7,961 bases of DNA from Gammaproteobacteria bacterium. GTDB lineage: Bacteria > Pseudomonadota > Gammaproteobacteria > DSM-26407. This document shows positions 6,273 through 7,961 of this stretch, in pieces; position 1 is the first letter of the stretch; each line of letters opens with the position of its first letter. The DNA is taken from NCBI GenBank assembly GCA_028694565.1, contig JAQVKR010000105.1, positions 1 to 7,961 on the forward strand. The letters run 5' to 3'. The notes under the pieces are model-generated. The model saw only the letters and a list, made by a program, of their open reading frames with translations. It was not told the DNA's origin and ran no database searches. The translations under genes were made by a program, and so were the position numbers.

Positions 6273-6280
6273 AGAGAGGA

Positions 6281-6937
6281 TCAGCGGACTTCCAGCTCCT
6301 CGGCCTGGCGCCGGGCGGAAACCGCCCCGGCGTTGTCGCCGAGCTTCATCCGCACCAGGGCGATGAGGCGCCAGTTGCGGGCCCGCAGGGTGTTGTCGGG
6401 GCCGGCGAGGGCGTCGGACTTGCGCGCCAGCTGCTCGGCCTGCTGCAGCTGACCCTGGCGGAAGCGCACCGTGGCCAGTTCATACCAGACCCGGGCATTG
6501 CGCGGCTCGATGCGCACGGCGCGCTCCAGGCTGGCCGCCGCCTCGGCGAGGCGATCGGCGTTCTGCTGCTCGCGCGCGGTCTCCAGCAGGGCCACCACCG
6601 CCGGGCTGGCGGGACCGGCCGGAGCCGGTTCCGGGCGCGCGGCCGGTGCCGCGGCCGGGCCGGGAGCGGTGGCCGGGGCGTCGTAATAGCCGGCGCTGCC
6701 CGCGGGCTGCCCGGGCGGCAGGGGCCGGGCGGGCGTCACGGTCCATGCCCCGGCCGGCGCGGTCGTGGCGCCGGACGCCTCCTCCACGGGGGCCGGACGG
6801 GGCGCCGGCTCACCGCGATGGACGCTGCGGTCCTCCACCGGGACGCCGCCATAGGGAGCGCTGGCGCAGCCGGTCAGGGCGAGAAGCATCAGGCAGGCCG
6901 TTCCCAGGCCCGTGTTCGTCGTCATCTTGACCGTCAT
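6281..6937 (-). CDS. TPR-containing outer-membrane lipoprotein, candidate LpoP-type activator of PBP1B
   Basis: A 218-residue lipoprotein. The signal peptide (1-23) ends in a clear lipobox LTGC, with C24 as the lipidated residue followed by Ala, which predicts outer-membrane sorting. A long Pro/Ala-rich disordered linker spans about 40-111, long enough to reach across the periplasm. TPR-like helices follow: VVALLETAREQQNADRLAEAAASLERAVRIEP (114-145), ARVWYELATVRFRQGQLQQAEQLARKSDAL (148-177) and a third partial unit LRARNWRLIALVRMKLGDNAGAVSARRQAEEL (184-215). The ATG at 6937 has AGAGG nine bases upstream; a second ATG four codons later lacks one. It lies directly downstream of mrcB in the same direction. 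Lipoprotein plus linker plus TPR next to PBP1B is the pattern I associate with LpoP, the PBP1B activator known from Pseudomonas and Acinetobacter; identity here is inferred from architecture and neighbourhood. The alternative is a generic TPR lipoprotein. Confidence 0.9.
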   Translation of the reverse strand: MTVKMTTNTGLGTACLMLLALTGCASAPYGGVPVEDRSVHRGEPAPRPAPVEEASGATTAPAGAWTVTPARPLPPGQPAGSAGYYDAPATAPGPAAAPAARPEPAPAGPASPAVVALLETAREQQNADRLAEAAASLERAVRIEPRNARVWYELATVRFRQGQLQQAEQLARKSDALAGPDNTLRARNWRLIALVRMKLGDNAGAVSARRQAEELEVR

Positions 6938-7051
6938 CTGGCATGACCTCTTCGGGTTCCACGGTTGCCACAGGGTGCAGGGGGAATGTTACCACCACGC
7001 CGGACCCGCGGAACCGCGGAAGACGAATACAAGAACAGAAAGACCTTTAAC

Positions 7052-7078
7052 CGCAGATTACGCTGATTGTCCGCTGAT
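7052..7078 (+). repeat. Three tandem CGCWGAT units
   Basis: CGCAGAT (7052-7058), CGCTGAT (7061-7067) and CGCTGAT (7072-7078) follow at 9- and 11-bp steps. This motif style is familiar from short intergenic repeats in several proteobacteria, often of the form ACGCAGATTACGCTGAT. It carries no coding potential here. Confidence 0.5.
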
Positions 7079-7107
7079 CAAGGAAGGCGCGTCGGCAATC
7101 CGGGCGG

Positions 7108-7145
7108 CGGGACCGGACCGCGGGGATGAAACGGTGCCGGTCCCG
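7108..7145. repeat. Strong hairpin with one bulge downstream of mrcB
   Basis: CGGGACCGGACCG (7108-7120) pairs with CGGT-G-CCGGTCCCG (7132-7145), a 13-bp stem with a single bulged G at 7136 and an 11-base loop (7121-7131). It is about 125 bases past the mrcB stop on the transcribed strand and has no T-run after it, so it may stabilise the mRNA end, act as a Rho-dependent end signal, or be the core of the repeat-bounded element. Confidence 0.5.
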
Positions 7146-7268
7146 GCCCAGACCTTCGGCGGCACGGGCATCCGGCAGGCGGGGAACCGGTCGGCGGCCC
7201 GCACAGGGGCACGACGAAAATCCCCGTACAGCAACGCAATCTGCGGCAGTTCCCGTCTTTTCGATGCT

Positions 7269-7961
7269 TCAGCGGAACAGCTCGCGGAACCAGTCCACCA
7301 TGCCGTCCACGGACTCCCGCAGGTCGCCGCCCGGGCCGCCGCCGCAGGGGGAGTACTCCACCGGCACGGTGCCCTCGGCGAAGGGCAGCTCCACCGCGCC
7401 GGGGCAGTCCGAACCGCTCAGCCGGCCCAGCCCGTCCACCCAGCGGTAGCTGATGCCGGCGGGCACCACCGGCCGCAGGGGCTGGGGATGGAGCGACTCC
7501 ATCACGTCGCCCCACACCTGCATCGCCCCGGTGGCGCCGGTGAGACCGGCGGGAGTGTTGTCGTCGCGGCCCACCCAGGCCACCGCCAGGTAGTCGCCGG
7601 TGAAGCCGGCGAACCAGCTGTCACGCAGCTCGTCGGTGGTCCCGGTCTTGCCCGCCGGGGCGATGGACGCCCCCAGCCGCGCCCCGGCGCTGCGGCCGGT
7701 GCCCGAGCGCATCACCTCCTGCATGGCCGCAGTAATCAGGAACGCCGGGGCCGGCTGCACCGCCTGCTCCACCGCCAGCGGATAGCGCCCCAGCGGCTGG
7801 CCGTCGGCGTCCAGCACCTCGCGGATGGCCCGCAACGGCGTGCGGAATCCCCCCGCCGCCAGGGTCTCGTAGACCTGCGTCACCTCCAGCGGCGAGAGCT
7901 CCAGCGCGCCGAGCAGCACCGAGGGATAGGCGGGGATGTTCCGGTCCACCCCCAGGCGGTG
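7269..7961 (-). CDS. mrcB: Penicillin-binding protein 1B, C-terminal part (runs off right edge)
   Basis: The 230 visible residues are the end of the transpeptidase domain of a class A penicillin-binding protein, which polymerises and cross-links peptidoglycan at the inner membrane with its catalytic part in the periplasm. The frame is open to the window edge (beginning HRLGVDRNIPAYPS), so the N-terminus, glycosyltransferase domain and catalytic SxxK lie outside; an internal GTG at 7949 is not the start. Evidence is YPSVLLGALELSPLEVTQVYETLAAGG (near residues 12-38), the third active-site motif KTGTT (105-109), DSWFAGFTGDYLAVAWVGRDDN (114-135), and the two-cysteine tail with CPGAVELPF (186-194) and YSPC (203-206) that I associate with PBP1B of gammaproteobacteria. 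PBP1A and PBP1C are less likely because of this tail. A TPR lipoprotein in the same direction follows, supporting a synthase-activator pair. Confidence 0.92.
   Translation of the reverse strand, partial: HRLGVDRNIPAYPSVLLGALELSPLEVTQVYETLAAGGFRTPLRAIREVLDADGQPLGRYPLAVEQAVQPAPAFLITAAMQEVMRSGTGRSAGARLGASIAPAGKTGTTDELRDSWFAGFTGDYLAVAWVGRDDNTPAGLTGATGAMQVWGDVMESLHPQPLRPVVPAGISYRWVDGLGRLSGSDCPGAVELPFAEGTVPVEYSPCGGGPGGDLRESVDGMVDWFRELFR

Larger units (their letters stand above)
7038..7261. repeat. Possible small non-coding element bounded by imperfect inverted repeats
   Basis: The left side reads AAAGAC, six bases, then CCGCAGATTACG (to 7062). The right side read on the minus strand gives AAAGAC (7260-7255), eight bases, then CCGCAGATTGCG (7246-7235). 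The 12-bp cores differ at one base and the AAAGAC parts match exactly. Between them lies a stable hairpin. This resembles a MITE-like or intergenic repeat unit, but I see no target-site duplication and only one copy in the window. Confidence 0.35.
6938..7268. other. 331-bp intergenic gap between mrcB and the TPR lipoprotein
   Basis: I find no convincing gene here on either strand: open frames are Arg/Pro/Gly-rich and lack family resemblance. The stretch holds the lipoprotein gene's ribosome site near 6950, a small cluster of CGCWGAT repeats (7052-7078), an inverted-repeat pair near its two sides (7038-7062 and 7235-7261), and a strong central hairpin (7108-7145). No good promoter for the lipoprotein gene is obvious; on the minus strand TAACAT near 6990 is at best a weak -10. 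Confidence 0.6.

Noticed and set aside
7051..7080. CRISPR-like repeat array
   Set aside because: Only three 7-bp degenerate units at 9-11-bp steps, no spacers and no cas genes.
7078..7515. Minus-strand 145-codon frame across the mrcB end and the gap
   Set aside because: Most of it lies within mrcB in another frame, and the rest is Pro/Arg-rich without similarity.

Overview
The window is very GC-rich DNA with almost every gene base explained by strong G/C third-position bias. Its gene families (a PBP1B-type cell-wall synthase next to a TPR lipoprotein, and a Hyf-type membrane complex) fit a Gammaproteobacterium. The GC level and gene mix suggest a halophilic or sulfur-oxidising type such as Ectothiorhodospiraceae/Chromatiales, but that assignment is inference from composition and gene content only.

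Left two thirds, minus strand (5280 down to 1): a tightly packed operon reading leftward. It begins with a 90-residue XRE-type helix-turn-helix regulator, followed 2 nt later by HyfB, then HyfC, HyfE and HyfF, with each junction overlapping (16 nt, ATGA, GTGA). HyfF runs off the left edge. These are the membrane arm of a complex I-like / group 4 hydrogenase-like machine: two antiporter-like subunits (HyfB, HyfF), a NuoH-like subunit (HyfC) and a NuoK-like subunit (HyfE). HyfA and the third antiporter subunit HyfD of E. coli hydrogenase-4 are absent from the expected places. The catalytic subunits (HyfG, HyfI) would lie beyond the left edge, so whether this is a true hydrogenase or an energy-converting-hydrogenase-related (Ehr) complex cannot be decided here.

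Middle (5281-6280): an AT-rich control island (25% GC over 5281-5340 by hand count) carries a good leftward promoter and a perfect 12-bp palindrome covering its probable start site, a likely autoregulatory operator for the XRE protein. Facing it is a weaker rightward promoter. A perfect 20-bp GC palindrome follows. Then comes a rightward gene for a 241-residue cytosolic protein of unknown function with a cysteine/histidine cluster. A strong 12-bp-stem hairpin separates it from the convergent gene to its right.

Right (6281-7961), minus strand: the C-terminal part of a bifunctional penicillin-binding protein 1B (KTGTT motif) is followed, after a 331-bp gap, by a TPR lipoprotein that is a candidate LpoP-type PBP1B activator. 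The gap holds degenerate CGCWGAT repeats, imperfect inverted repeats at its two sides and a strong central hairpin, and looks like a small repeat-type element rather than a gene.

I see no rRNA, tRNA, CRISPR array, transposase or prophage gene. The most notable points are the stripped-down HyfBCEF module with its own embedded regulator, the operator/promoter island, the candidate PBP1B activator, the Cys/His protein of unknown function, and the inverted-repeat-bounded gap after mrcB.
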